Made by a program: the position numbers and the translations under genes. Under the pieces are notes generated by a model, which saw only the letters and a program-made list of their open reading frames with translations, searched no databases and was not told the origin of the DNA. From CADEFQ01 sp050185195 (lineage in GTDB: Bacteria; Pseudomonadota; Gammaproteobacteria; Steroidobacterales; Steroidobacteraceae), in the NCBI GenBank assembly GCA_050185195.1, contig JBFWZQ010000012.1, forward strand, positions 1 through 64,000: a stretch of 64,000 bases of DNA, written 5' to 3'. Every line of letters starts with the position of its first letter. Positions within the stretch are counted from its first letter, which is position 1. Positions 34,515 to 42,719 of the stretch are shown piece after piece.

Positions 34515-35129
34515 ATGAGCATCGAGTCCCTGTTCGTCACACAGGTCTATGCAGCACGCTTGCAACAGGCTCGTGCGCCGCTCAATGCGCGCCTGTTGCA
34601 GGAATGCCTGCAACTGCGGCACGACGATGGCGCCGGCCGTCGCTGGTCGGCGGAGAGTTATCCCGGCGGGTATACCTCCTATGGATCGGCCAGCCGCATG
34701 CACGAGCGCTCGCCGACGTTTGCCGAGCTGGCGCGCCGGATCGACCGGCACGTCCACGCCTACGCGCGCGCGCTCGCGTTCGATCTCGATGCCCGGCGGC
34801 TCGCGATGACCGACTGCTGGGTCAACATCATGCCGCGCGGCGTGGCGCACAGTGGGCACCTGCATCCCTTGTCGCTCGTCAGCGGCACCTATTACGTGCG
34901 TACGCCACCGGGCTCGGCCGTGCTCAAGTTCGAGGATCCGCGCCTCGAGCGCTTCATGGCGGCACCGCCGCGGCGGCGTAATGCCCGGCGCGAGCTGCGG
35001 CCATGGGTCGCGATCGGGGCGCAGGCGGGCAGGGTGGTGCTGTTCGAGAGCTGGCTGCGCCACGAGGTCCCGGCGAATCGTGCGATATCCGAACGCATCA
35101 GCATCAGTTTCAACTACGCACTCAGGTGA
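34515..35129 (+). CDS. Putative 2OG-Fe(II) oxygenase (TIGR02466-like)
   Basis: A 204-residue protein. The stretch DCWVNIMPRGVAHSGHLHPLSLVSGTYYVRTPPGSAVLKFEDPR, the conserved WVAIGAQAGRVVLFESWLRHEVPAN and the end RISISFNYAL fit the putative 2-oxoglutarate/iron oxygenases called TIGR02466. Members share the cupin-like core with His and Asp iron ligands. Substrate is unknown. It starts at ATG 34515 and leads directly into nnrS (five-base gap), which suggests a shared stress or metal-related role. Confidence 0.75.
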   Translation: MSIESLFVTQVYAARLQQARAPLNARLLQECLQLRHDDGAGRRWSAESYPGGYTSYGSASRMHERSPTFAELARRIDRHVHAYARALAFDLDARRLAMTDCWVNIMPRGVAHSGHLHPLSLVSGTYYVRTPPGSAVLKFEDPRLERFMAAPPRRRNARRELRPWVAIGAQAGRVVLFESWLRHEVPANRAISERISISFNYALR

Positions 35130-35134
35130 GCACG

Positions 35135-36316
35135 ATGAACGAGGCCCCCCGCTTTGTCCCCTTCGCGTACGGCTTTCGGCCCTTCTTCCTGGCCGCAGGC
35201 GTGTTTGCCGTGATCGCGATAGCCGCGTGGGTGTGGATCTTCGCCGGTGGCGGCGCGCCGCTCGGGACGCTGCCTCCCTTCCTGTGGCACGGCCACGAGA
35301 TGCTGTTCGGTTTCATCGGCGCGGCGATCGCGGGCTTCCTGCTCACGGCCGTGCCGAGCTGGACGGGTTCGCGAGGTTTTGCGGGCACGCCGCTCGTCGT
35401 GCTGACGCTGCTGTGGCTCGCGGGCCGGCTGGCGTTCGCCGCGGCGGGCTCGCTGCCACCGCTCGTGCTCGCACTCGCCGAACTCGGCTTCCTGCCGATG
35501 CTCGCCTTCATGATCGGTCGCTCGCTGCTGCGCGAGCGCAACCGCAATTTCCCGATGCTGGTCATCATCGCGGTGCTGTGGGGCATCGATGCCTGGTTCC
35601 TGTACGCGGCCACCACCGGCGACTACTCGCTCGCGAGCCGTGCGCTGCGGGTCGGCATCGGCCTCGTCCTGCTGCTCGTCACGGTGATCGGCGGGCGCAT
35701 CGTGCCGAATTTCACGGCGAGTGCCCTGCGCCGCCGCGGCATCGCGGCCCAGGTCCGCAGCCGTCCCCTCGTCGAACGCGTGACGATCGCCTCGATGGTG
35801 GCGGTGGTCGTGGTGGACGCCGTGGCGCCCTCGCATTGGCTTGCGCCTGTCGTGGCCGCCATCGCCGCGGTCGCCCACGCCGTGCGGCTCTCCGGCTGGA
35901 AGAGCCTGCGCACCCTGTCGGACCCGATCGTGTGGGTGCTGCACGCGGCCTATGCGTGGTTGCCGATCGGGTTCGCGCTGAAGGCGGTCCATCTCGCGAC
36001 CGGCGCGGCCTTCGCGTTCCAGTGGCAGCACGCGCTCACGATCGGCACCGCCGCCACCATGATCCTCGCGGTCACCACGCGCGCCGCGCTGGGCCACACC
36101 GGCCGCCCGCTGGTCGTGTCGCGTGGCATCGGCATCGCCTACGTCCTGCTGCTGCTCGCGGCGCTGGTGCGGGTGTTCGGCCCGGCCCTGGTGCCGGCCG
36201 ATTATCTCGCGACGATCGAGGCGGCGGCCCTGCTCTGGATCGCGGCCTTCGCGATCTACACCGTCATCTATGCACCGATCCTCACGCTGTCGCGCGTGGA
36301 CCAGAAATCCGGCTAG
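35135..36316 (+). CDS. nnrS: NnrS family haem/copper membrane protein
   Basis: A 393-residue inner-membrane protein with about twelve helices. The start VPFAYGFRPFFLAAGVFAV and PFLWHGHEMLFGFIGAAIAGFLLTAVPSWTG match NnrS, which binds haem and copper and protects against nitric oxide and nitrosative stress. ATG 35135 follows the oxygenase stop by five bases. It converges on the LysR gene with a four-base overlap. No denitrification genes appear in the window. Confidence 0.94.
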   Translation: MNEAPRFVPFAYGFRPFFLAAGVFAVIAIAAWVWIFAGGGAPLGTLPPFLWHGHEMLFGFIGAAIAGFLLTAVPSWTGSRGFAGTPLVVLTLLWLAGRLAFAAAGSLPPLVLALAELGFLPMLAFMIGRSLLRERNRNFPMLVIIAVLWGIDAWFLYAATTGDYSLASRALRVGIGLVLLLVTVIGGRIVPNFTASALRRRGIAAQVRSRPLVERVTIASMVAVVVVDAVAPSHWLAPVVAAIAAVAHAVRLSGWKSLRTLSDPIVWVLHAAYAWLPIGFALKAVHLATGAAFAFQWQHALTIGTAATMILAVTTRAALGHTGRPLVVSRGIGIAYVLLLLAALVRVFGPALVPADYLATIEAAALLWIAAFAIYTVIYAPILTLSRVDQKSG

Positions 36317-37245
36317 GAGGTGCGCGGGGGGGTATGCGGGGACGCGAACAGCGCGCCCGCGCGCGCGCAAATGGCCGCAACCGCCGGATGGCTGGACTCC
36401 CGGTGCAGCGTCACCGCGAAGTACTCGGCCTCGACGGGCCGTGCCGGGCCGAGTACCGCGAGCCCGGATGCTTCCCGCATGGGCCGGCCGATGACGTCGG
36501 GCACGGGGATGAGCCCACGGCCGGCGCGCGCGAATTCGCGCAACATGGCGTAATCCTCGAACTCCCCGACCACGAGCGGCGCGAGCTTCAGGCGCGCGAA
36601 CCATTCGTCGAGCGAACGCCGGATGGCCGTGTCATCGGTCGGCAGCAGGACGGGGGCACCGGCCAGCGAGTCCGGAAAACGCGCCCGCAGGCCCTTCACG
36701 AGCGAGCGGCTGCCCATCCATGACACGCCGCTGCCACCCAGCCGGTGGCTGTGCGCGCGGATGCCGAGCCTCGCCGGCACCGGCGCATCGGACAGCACCA
36801 CGTCGAGGTCGTGCACGGCCAGCGCTGCGGTAAGCCGCTCCAGCGTGCCTTCGTGGCAGGTGAGCTGGACGCGGCGACCGAGTGCGAGGGCGGGCGCGAT
36901 CAACTGCTGCGCGAGCTCCTTCGGCACCACGTCGTCGATGCCGGCCGCGAGGCGCAGCGGGCGCGCGTCCGAACCGAGGGCGAGGGCCTCCTGCAGTTCG
37001 CGGCCGAGGCGGAAGATGTCTTCCGCATAGCGCAGCACCGTGCGGCCCGTATCCGTCGGGACGAGGCGGCGGCCGGCCTTCGCCAGCAGCTGCTCCCCGA
37101 GCCGTTGCTCGAACGTGCGCAGCTGCGAGCTGATGGCCGCGACCGACAGGTTCAGCTCGGCGGCCGCCCGCGCGAGGCCGCCAGCGCGCACCACGGTCCA
37201 GAAATAGAACAGGTGCTGGTAATTGAGGCGCCTGGTGGCTTGCAT
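36313..37245 (-). CDS. LysR-family regulator, NhaR-like
   Basis: A 310-residue regulator. The N-terminal winged helix reads RRLNYQHLFYFWTVVRAGGLARAAAELNLSVAAISSQLRTFEQRLGEQL, as in NhaR, which answers Na+ and activates a Na+/H+ antiporter. The C-terminal part is the usual LysR ligand-binding domain. The nearest candidate partner for a sodium response is the Mrp antiporter 6 kb away, but adjacency does not show control of it. The divergent spacer to rnk is AT-rich and contains overlapping -10 boxes. Confidence 0.92.
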   Translation of the reverse strand: MQATRRLNYQHLFYFWTVVRAGGLARAAAELNLSVAAISSQLRTFEQRLGEQLLAKAGRRLVPTDTGRTVLRYAEDIFRLGRELQEALALGSDARPLRLAAGIDDVVPKELAQQLIAPALALGRRVQLTCHEGTLERLTAALAVHDLDVVLSDAPVPARLGIRAHSHRLGGSGVSWMGSRSLVKGLRARFPDSLAGAPVLLPTDDTAIRRSLDEWFARLKLAPLVVGEFEDYAMLREFARAGRGLIPVPDVIGRPMREASGLAVLGPARPVEAEYFAVTLHRESSHPAVAAICARAGALFASPHTPPRTS

Positions 37246-37277
37246 GAGAGTTACAGAAAATGAAAGTATTTAGTACA

Positions 37278-37296
37278 TTAATTATAATTGAATTAA
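37278..37296. promoter_or_regulatory. Overlapping divergent -10 boxes and dyad between lysR and rnk
   Basis: TATAAT at 37283-37288 (plus) and ATTATA at 37281-37286, which is TATAAT on the minus strand, overlap within the palindrome AATTATAATT (37280-37289). Outside this TTAATT (37278-37283) and AATTAA (37291-37296) form a dyad, a T-N11-A-like pattern suiting a LysR dimer. Only one direction can be used at a time. The AT-rich tract stands out against the high-GC surroundings. Confidence 0.55.
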
Positions 37297-37341
37297 GTGT
37301 TGCCGGCAGCTAAAACGGGCTTCAACCCATTGGAGCAGAAC

Positions 37342-37815
37342 GTGAGACAGAACCCGATCCTCGTGAGTGAGTCGGACGCCGACCGCCTGCGCGCGTTGCT
37401 CGGTGCCCGTGACGATTCGGCGCATGACCAGGCACACCTGGACGAACTGCGGGCCGAACTCGAACGCGCCATCGTGCGCCTCGCGGATGAAGTGCCCGCC
37501 GACGTGATCACGATGCAGGCGCGCGTGCGCGTGCGCGACCTCGCCACGGGGCGCGAAGACGAGTACACGCTCGTGCTGCCGGCCGAGGCCGACGTGGCCG
37601 CGCGGCGCATCTCGGTGCTCGCGCCGCTCGGCACGGCGCTGCTGGGTTATCGCGAAGGCGACGAGGTCGAATGGCGCATGCCGGGCGGGATGCGGCGCCT
37701 GCGCATCGTGCAGGTGGCGCGCGAACTCAGCGATCCAGCGGCAGCGGCACCTGGCGCACCACATGGCGCAGGACGAAGCTCGACTCCACGCGCGCCACTC
37801 CGGGCAGTTTCGTGA
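37342..37815 (+). CDS. rnk: Rnk-type nucleoside diphosphate kinase regulator
   Basis: A 157-residue protein of the GreA/GreB-related Rnk family, which binds RNA polymerase and affects nucleoside triphosphate levels. The N-terminal part is a helical coiled coil (DAHDQAHLDELRAELERAIV region) and the C-terminal domain shows ISVLAPLGTALLGYREGDEVEWRMPGG. Start GTG 37342 has GGAG six bases upstream. Rnk is normally about 135-140 residues; the last ~25 here are low-complexity (PAAAAPGAPHGAG) and lie opposite the lrp gene, suggesting a lost stop codon. Confidence 0.92.
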   Translation: MRQNPILVSESDADRLRALLGARDDSAHDQAHLDELRAELERAIVRLADEVPADVITMQARVRVRDLATGREDEYTLVLPAEADVAARRISVLAPLGTALLGYREGDEVEWRMPGGMRRLRIVQVARELSDPAAAAPGAPHGAGRSSTPRAPLRAVS

Positions 37816-38185
37816 GCACGGTGCTGTGCAGCCGCTCGAGGTCGGCGGCATCGCGGGCGATGGCGATCAGTTCGTAGTCCCACTGGCCCGTGGTGAGGAA
37901 GCAGTCGATCACGTTCGGCACCGCCTGCACCGCGCGCTCGAAGGCATTGAAGTCGCGGTCGGTCTGGCTCTTCAGCGTGATGCGAACGAGCACCCGCACC
38001 GTGTAGCCCACGGCGCCGGCGTCGATGCGCGCCCCGTAGCCCCGGATGACACCCGACTCCTCGAGCCGGCGCAACCGTCGCAGGCAGGCTGACTCCGACA
38101 GGCCGAGGTGTGCGGCGAGCGCCGCGTTCGTCGCGCGGCCGTCGCGCTGCAGGGCTGCAAGAAGCTTCCGGTCTGCGCTGTCCAT
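37727..38185 (-). CDS. Lrp/AsnC-family transcriptional regulator (ald-linked)
   Basis: A 152-residue regulator. An N-terminal helix-turn-helix (DRKLLAALQRDGRATNAALAAHLGLSESACLRRLRRLEESGVI) is followed by the RAM ligand-binding domain (GYTVRVLVRITLKSQTD, GQWDYELIAIA). It is divergent from alanine dehydrogenase, a common partnership in which the regulator activates ald with alanine as effector. Its 3' end overlaps rnk by 89 bases in the antisense direction. Confidence 0.93.
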   Translation of the reverse strand: MDSADRKLLAALQRDGRATNAALAAHLGLSESACLRRLRRLEESGVIRGYGARIDAGAVGYTVRVLVRITLKSQTDRDFNAFERAVQAVPNVIDCFLTTGQWDYELIAIARDAADLERLHSTVLTKLPGVARVESSFVLRHVVRQVPLPLDR

Positions 38186-38195
38186 GCGCAAGATT

Positions 38196-38207
38196 ATTGC
38201 GCGAAAT
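38196..38207. promoter_or_regulatory. Candidate Lrp-type half-palindrome between lrp and ald
   Basis: ATTGCGCGAAAT matches its reverse complement at 10 of 12 positions. It stands 11 bases upstream of the lrp ATG and about 80 bases before ald. Lrp-family sites are short AT-flanked dyads of this type. Autoregulation and ald control are plausible. Confidence 0.35.
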
Positions 38208-38285
38208 GCCCAGACAAGTCCTGCAAATGGCAGCGCCTGCGATGCCACCCGTTCCAGAATGAGGCTTCTGGCAGGGAGGCGGCCC

Positions 38286-39368
38286 ATGAAGATCGGTGTG
38301 CCACGCGAGATCAAGAACCACGAGTACCGCGTGGGGCTCGTCCCGGATGCCGTGCGCGGCCTCGTGGCGGCGGGCCACGAACTCACCGTGGAGCGCGGCG
38401 CGGGTGCGGGGATCGGCTTCAGCGACGAGGACTATGCCGCGGCCGGTGCAAGGATCGCGGCCAGCGGCGAGGAGACTTTCCGGGGCGCGGAACTGATCGT
38501 GAAGGTTAAGGAGCCGCAGCTCGAGGAATGCCGGCGCCTGTCCCGCGACCAGGTGCTTTTCACCTACCTGCACCTTGCGGCCGATCGCGCGCAGGCCGAG
38601 GCCCTGGTGGCATCCGGCTGCACCGCGATCGCCTACGAGACCGTCGCCGCCGCGGACGGCTCGTTGCCGCTCCTGACGCCGATGAGCGAAGTGGCGGGCC
38701 GCATGGCCGTGCAGGTCGGCGCGCAATACTGCACGAAGGCGTTCGGCGGCCGTGGCGTCCTGCTCGGCGGCGTCCCCGGCGTGGCGCCGGCGCGCGTCGT
38801 CGTCGTGGGCGGCGGTGTATCGGGCCGCCACGCGGCCGAGATGGCGGTGGGCCTGCGCGCCGACGTCACGATCTTCGAGCTTTCCGTGCCGCGCCTGCGC
38901 GACCTCGACCAGCACTTCGCCGGGCGTGCGCGCGTGCTGCTGTCCTCGCCGCGTGCAATCGAGACCGCGCTCGATGGCGCGGACCTGCTGGTCGGCGCCG
39001 TGCTGATCCCCGGTGCCGCGGCCCCGCGTGTCGTCAGCCGCGCGATGCTGCGCCGGATGGGCCCGGGTGCCGTCGCCGTCGACATCGCGATCGACCAGGG
39101 CGGCTGCCTCGAGACGAGCCGACCCACCTCGCATGCCGATCCGACCTTCGTCGCGGAAGGCGTGATCCACTACTGCGTCACCAACATGCCCGGGGCGGTG
39201 CCGCGCACGTCGACGTTCGCGCTCAACAACGTGACGGTGCCGTACGTGCACCGGATCGCGGCGCACGGCTGGCAGGAAGCCAGCACGCGCGACCCCGGCC
39301 TGCGCGAAGGCGTGAATGTCACCGGCGGCCGCATCGTGCATCCCGCCGTGCAGCGTGCATTGCAATGA
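38286..39368 (+). CDS. ald: Alanine dehydrogenase
   Basis: A 360-residue NAD enzyme that interconverts L-alanine and pyruvate plus ammonia. Features are MKIGVPREIKNHEYRVGLVP, the substrate Lys in LIVKVKEPQ, the catalytic His in YLHLAAD, the Rossmann motif VVGGGVSGRHAAEMA and DIAIDQGGCLETSRPTSHADP. Length is as expected. ATG 38286 follows GGAGGCGG. It is divergent from its likely regulator lrp and 48 bases upstream of the SOD gene. Confidence 0.96.
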   Translation: MKIGVPREIKNHEYRVGLVPDAVRGLVAAGHELTVERGAGAGIGFSDEDYAAAGARIAASGEETFRGAELIVKVKEPQLEECRRLSRDQVLFTYLHLAADRAQAEALVASGCTAIAYETVAAADGSLPLLTPMSEVAGRMAVQVGAQYCTKAFGGRGVLLGGVPGVAPARVVVVGGGVSGRHAAEMAVGLRADVTIFELSVPRLRDLDQHFAGRARVLLSSPRAIETALDGADLLVGAVLIPGAAAPRVVSRAMLRRMGPGAVAVDIAIDQGGCLETSRPTSHADPTFVAEGVIHYCVTNMPGAVPRTSTFALNNVTVPYVHRIAAHGWQEASTRDPGLREGVNVTGGRIVHPAVQRALQ

Positions 39369-39416
39369 CGTAATTCGCGCCGCGGAACGATCGGCACGCG
39401 CGTCGGTCGGAAAACC

Positions 39417-40034
39417 ATGGGCCTTGCGCTTCCCCAGTTGCCGTTCGGCCTCGGAGACCTCGAACCGGCGATGTCGCGCGACACGCTCTCGTTCCACTTC
39501 GCGCGCCACCATCTCGATCATTTCGAACGGACCTGCATGCTCGCGCAACACGCGGGCCTGGCGCACCTCGCGCTCGAGGAACTCGTGATCGCCACGGCTC
39601 GCGCGCCGCGGCTGCGCACCCTGTACCGGCACGCCGCCGAAGCGTGGAACCACGCCTGTTTCTGGCGCTCGATGCGGGCCGGGGGCGGAGGGGCGGCGAA
39701 CGGCGCCGTCGGCGAGATCCTGCAAAGGCGTTTCGGCAGCCACGAGCGCTTCGTGCGCAGGTTCCAGGGCATTGCCGCCACGCTCTTCGGCAATGGCTGG
39801 CTCTGGCTCACCTGGAAGGGCGATCGCATCCGGATCGTGGCGACCGCGGCGGGCGATACCCCATTGGCGCGTGGCGACCTCGTGTTGCTGGCGGTCGACC
39901 TGTGGGAGCACGCGTACTATCTCGATCACCAGAACCGCCGCGGTGCATTCCTGCGCACCTTCCTTGGCGAGCTGGTCGACTGGGACGGCGCGAACCGCAT
40001 GCTCGAAGCCCATGGCCATCGAAGCGCCCGCTGA
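39417..40034 (+). CDS. Divergent iron/manganese superoxide dismutase
   Basis: A 205-residue protein with the Fe/Mn-SOD fold. The metal ligands appear intact: His in LSFHFARHH, His in AWNHACFW and Asp and His in VDLWEHAYYLDH. But the second shell differs: the Tyr that usually follows HHxx (Tyr34) is His (HHLDH), and the Gln before WNH (Fe-SOD Gln69, AAQ) is Glu (AAEAWNH). Both residues set the redox potential and proton supply, so activity may be altered. It overlaps the glucoamylase gene by 23 bases, and the series continues to the Mrp genes. Confidence 0.85.
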   Translation: MGLALPQLPFGLGDLEPAMSRDTLSFHFARHHLDHFERTCMLAQHAGLAHLALEELVIATARAPRLRTLYRHAAEAWNHACFWRSMRAGGGGAANGAVGEILQRRFGSHERFVRRFQGIAATLFGNGWLWLTWKGDRIRIVATAAGDTPLARGDLVLLAVDLWEHAYYLDHQNRRGAFLRTFLGELVDWDGANRMLEAHGHRSAR

Positions 40035-42360
40035 ACGGGATGCACAAGGCTGGCCCGGCATCGAGCCGCGCTGGACCTCGAGTGCGAAGTGCGGCGTCGG
40101 CAAGGCGCTTTCGCACGCCAGCAACGTCTGGTTCACGCTGAGCCACGGCATCGTCAACGAAGTGTTCTACCCGCGGATCGACCAGGCTGCGATCCGCGAC
40201 TTCGGCCTCGTCGTCACCGCCGACGGCCTGTTCTCCGAGGAGAAGCGCCACGCGCATTCCACCGTCGGCCTGGCCGAGGAGGGCGTGCCGGCCTACCGGC
40301 TCACCAATGCCTGCGAGCGCGATGCCTACCGCATCGAGAAGGAAGTCTGCACGGACCCCGACCGGCCGGTGCTCCTGCAGCGGATCGGTTTCACGCCGGC
40401 GACCGCGCAGGGCGCGAACTTCAGGCTCCATGCGCTGCTCGCGCCCCACCTCGACAACCACGGCGCCGGCAACACGGGGTGGCTGGCGGATTACAAGGGC
40501 ATCCCGATGCTGTTCGCTGCCCGGGGCGACCATGCGCTCGCACTCGCGTGCAGCGTGCCGTGGCGGCGCAGGTCCGTCGGTTTCGTCGGCCGGTCGGACG
40601 GCTGGCAGGATCTCGCGGCGCACGGCGTGCTCACGTCCCGCGCGACTCGCGCCTGCAACGGCAACGTCGCGCTCACCGGCGAGATCGACTGGCAGGGTGG
40701 TGCGGGCTGCGTCGTGCTCGCGCTCGCCTTCGGTCGCAGCCCCGCCGAGGCCGCCAATCATGCGCGCGCAGCGCTGCAGCGGCCCTTCCGCGCGGCCTGG
40801 GACGAGTATGTAGGGGCGTGGCGGGACTGGCAGCGTTCGCTGTTGCCGCTCGATGGCCCGCGGCACCCCGCGCGGCCGAACCTGTATCGAACGAGTACCC
40901 TGGTGTTGCGTGCCCACGAAGCGACCGACTTTCGCGGCGGCATCATCGCGAGCCTGTCCGTGCCCTGGGGCGCGAGCAAGGGCGACGCGGACCTCGGCGG
41001 TTACCACCTCGTCTGGCCGCGCGACCTCGCGGAGTGCGCCGGCGCCCTGCTGGCCGCCGGCGCGCATGCCGAGGCCCGCAGCGCGCTCGACTACCTGCGG
41101 GCCGCGCAGGAGGCGGATGGGCATTGGGCACAGAACATGTGGCTCGACGGCACGCCCTACTGGAACGGCCTGCAGCTCGACGAAACGGCCCTGCCGATCC
41201 TGCTCGTCGCACTGGCGCGGCGTGAAGGGGCGCTGTCCGCCCGCGAAGCGCTGCGCTACTGGCCGATGGTCCGGCGCGCTGCAGCCTGGATCCTGCGGAA
41301 CGGTCCCGCGAGCCCGCAGGATCGCTGGGAAGAGCGGCGCGGCTATTCGCCGTTCACCATCGGCGCGCAGGTCGCCGCGCTGCTGGCGGCCGCGGTGCTG
41401 GCCGATGCCTGCCAGGAGCACGCCATCGCGATGCACCTGCGCGAGACCGCCGACGCGTGGCACGGGTCGATCGATCGCTGGCTCTACGTCACCGGCACGG
41501 ACTGGTGCGCGCGCTACTCGGTGAACGGCTACTACGTGCGCGTGACGGAGTCGGGCGTGAGCGGCGCGCACGTGGTGAGTCCCGATGCGCTCGCGCTGGT
41601 GCGTTTCGGGCTGCGTGCCGCCGACGATCCGCGCATCGTCGACACCTTGCGCGTGATCGACGCCACGCTGCGCGTCGATACGCCGTGCGGACCCTGCTGG
41701 CGCCGCTACAACGGCGACGTGTACGGCGAGTACGCCGACGGTTCGCCCTACGACGGCGGCGGCGTCGGCCGCGCATGGCCGTTGCTGGCGGCGGAGCGTG
41801 CGCATTTCGAGCTGGCCGCCGGCCGCATCGCGCAGGCGCGAGTTCTCGCGGGGGCGTGCGAGCGCTTCGCCAACGAGGGTGGCCTGATCCCGGAACAGGT
41901 GTGGGACGCCGCGGACATCCCCGCGCGCGAGCTGCATGCCGGCCGTCCCTCGGGCTCCGCGATGCCGCTCGCCTGGGCGCATGCGGAGTACGTCAAGCTG
42001 TGCCGCTCGCTGCACGAAGGGCGGGTCTTCGACCTGCCGCCCGAGACGGTGCAGCGTTATCTCGCCCCGGGTGCCGGCGCGTCGCGCGCCGTCTGGCGCT
42101 TCGGCGATCGCATCGCTACGATGGGCGTGGGCACTGCCCTGCGCATCGAGACATTCGCCGCGGCGGTCGTGCACTGGAGTGCCGACGACTGGCGCACGGT
42201 GCACGATACCGCGTCCCGCGATACCGGACTCGGCGTGCATGTGGCCGACCTTCCCACCGCCGGGTTGCGCGCAGGCGCCTGTGTGCGCTTCACATTCCGT
42301 TGGCCTGGCGCCGATTGCTGGGAGGGCCATGATTTCGACGTGCAAGTGAGGTGCGCATGA
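40012..42360 (+). CDS. GH15 glucoamylase / glucodextranase-like enzyme
   Basis: A 782-residue glycoside hydrolase of family 15, which releases glucose from non-reducing ends of alpha-glucans. The N-terminal beta-sandwich domain (PRWTSSAKCGVGKALSHASNVWFTLSHGIVNEVFYP) precedes the (alpha/alpha)6 barrel. The general acid is in RWEERRGYSPFTIG (about residue 439) and the base in LIPEQVWD (about 626). No signal peptide is seen, so it is probably cytoplasmic, perhaps working on stored glycogen or maltodextrin. ATG 40012 overlaps the end of the SOD gene. It overlaps DUF488 at ATGA. Confidence 0.9.
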   Translation: MAIEAPAERDAQGWPGIEPRWTSSAKCGVGKALSHASNVWFTLSHGIVNEVFYPRIDQAAIRDFGLVVTADGLFSEEKRHAHSTVGLAEEGVPAYRLTNACERDAYRIEKEVCTDPDRPVLLQRIGFTPATAQGANFRLHALLAPHLDNHGAGNTGWLADYKGIPMLFAARGDHALALACSVPWRRRSVGFVGRSDGWQDLAAHGVLTSRATRACNGNVALTGEIDWQGGAGCVVLALAFGRSPAEAANHARAALQRPFRAAWDEYVGAWRDWQRSLLPLDGPRHPARPNLYRTSTLVLRAHEATDFRGGIIASLSVPWGASKGDADLGGYHLVWPRDLAECAGALLAAGAHAEARSALDYLRAAQEADGHWAQNMWLDGTPYWNGLQLDETALPILLVALARREGALSAREALRYWPMVRRAAAWILRNGPASPQDRWEERRGYSPFTIGAQVAALLAAAVLADACQEHAIAMHLRETADAWHGSIDRWLYVTGTDWCARYSVNGYYVRVTESGVSGAHVVSPDALALVRFGLRAADDPRIVDTLRVIDATLRVDTPCGPCWRRYNGDVYGEYADGSPYDGGGVGRAWPLLAAERAHFELAAGRIAQARVLAGACERFANEGGLIPEQVWDAADIPARELHAGRPSGSAMPLAWAHAEYVKLCRSLHEGRVFDLPPETVQRYLAPGAGASRAVWRFGDRIATMGVGTALRIETFAAAVVHWSADDWRTVHDTASRDTGLGVHVADLPTAGLRAGACVRFTFRWPGADCWEGHDFDVQVRCA

Positions 42361-42719
42361 TCCAGGCCAAACGTGTCTACGAGGACGCCGGACGAGGCGA
42401 TGGGCGCCGCTTCCTGGTCGAGCGCCTGTGGCCGCGCGGCATGAAGAAGGAAGCGATCGCGGCCGATGCCTGGCTGAAGGATGTCGCGCCGAGCCCGGCG
42501 CTGCGCCAGTGGTACGGGCACCGTGTCGAGCGCTGGCAGGAATTCCGCCGGCGTTACCGCGAGGAGCTCAGCGCGCATCCCGAGACCTGGGCCACGCTGC
42601 AATCGGCCGCGCGGCGCGGCAATGTCACGCTGCTCTACAGTGCGCGCGACATCGAGCACAACAGCGCGCTGGTGCTGCGCGACTTCCTTGCGGCGAGGAT
42701 CAGCCGACCGCGCAAATGA
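42357..42719 (+). CDS. DUF488 family protein
   Basis: A 120-residue protein of the DUF488 family. Typical parts are RVYEDAGRGDGRRFLVERLWPRGMKKE, AWLKDVAPSPALRQWYGH and NVTLLYSARDIEHNSALVLRDFL. Function is unknown; members are often found near stress or repair genes. GAGG stands before ATG 42357, which overlaps the glucoamylase stop by four bases; the stop in turn overlaps the alkA ATG. Confidence 0.93.
   Translation: MIQAKRVYEDAGRGDGRRFLVERLWPRGMKKEAIAADAWLKDVAPSPALRQWYGHRVERWQEFRRRYREELSAHPETWATLQSAARRGNVTLLYSARDIEHNSALVLRDFLAARISRPRK

Noticed and set aside
37647..40157. Long minus-strand frame across lrp, ald and sod
   Set aside because: It crosses three well-supported genes, two of them on the other strand, and shows no motif. 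It is a GC-driven shadow.
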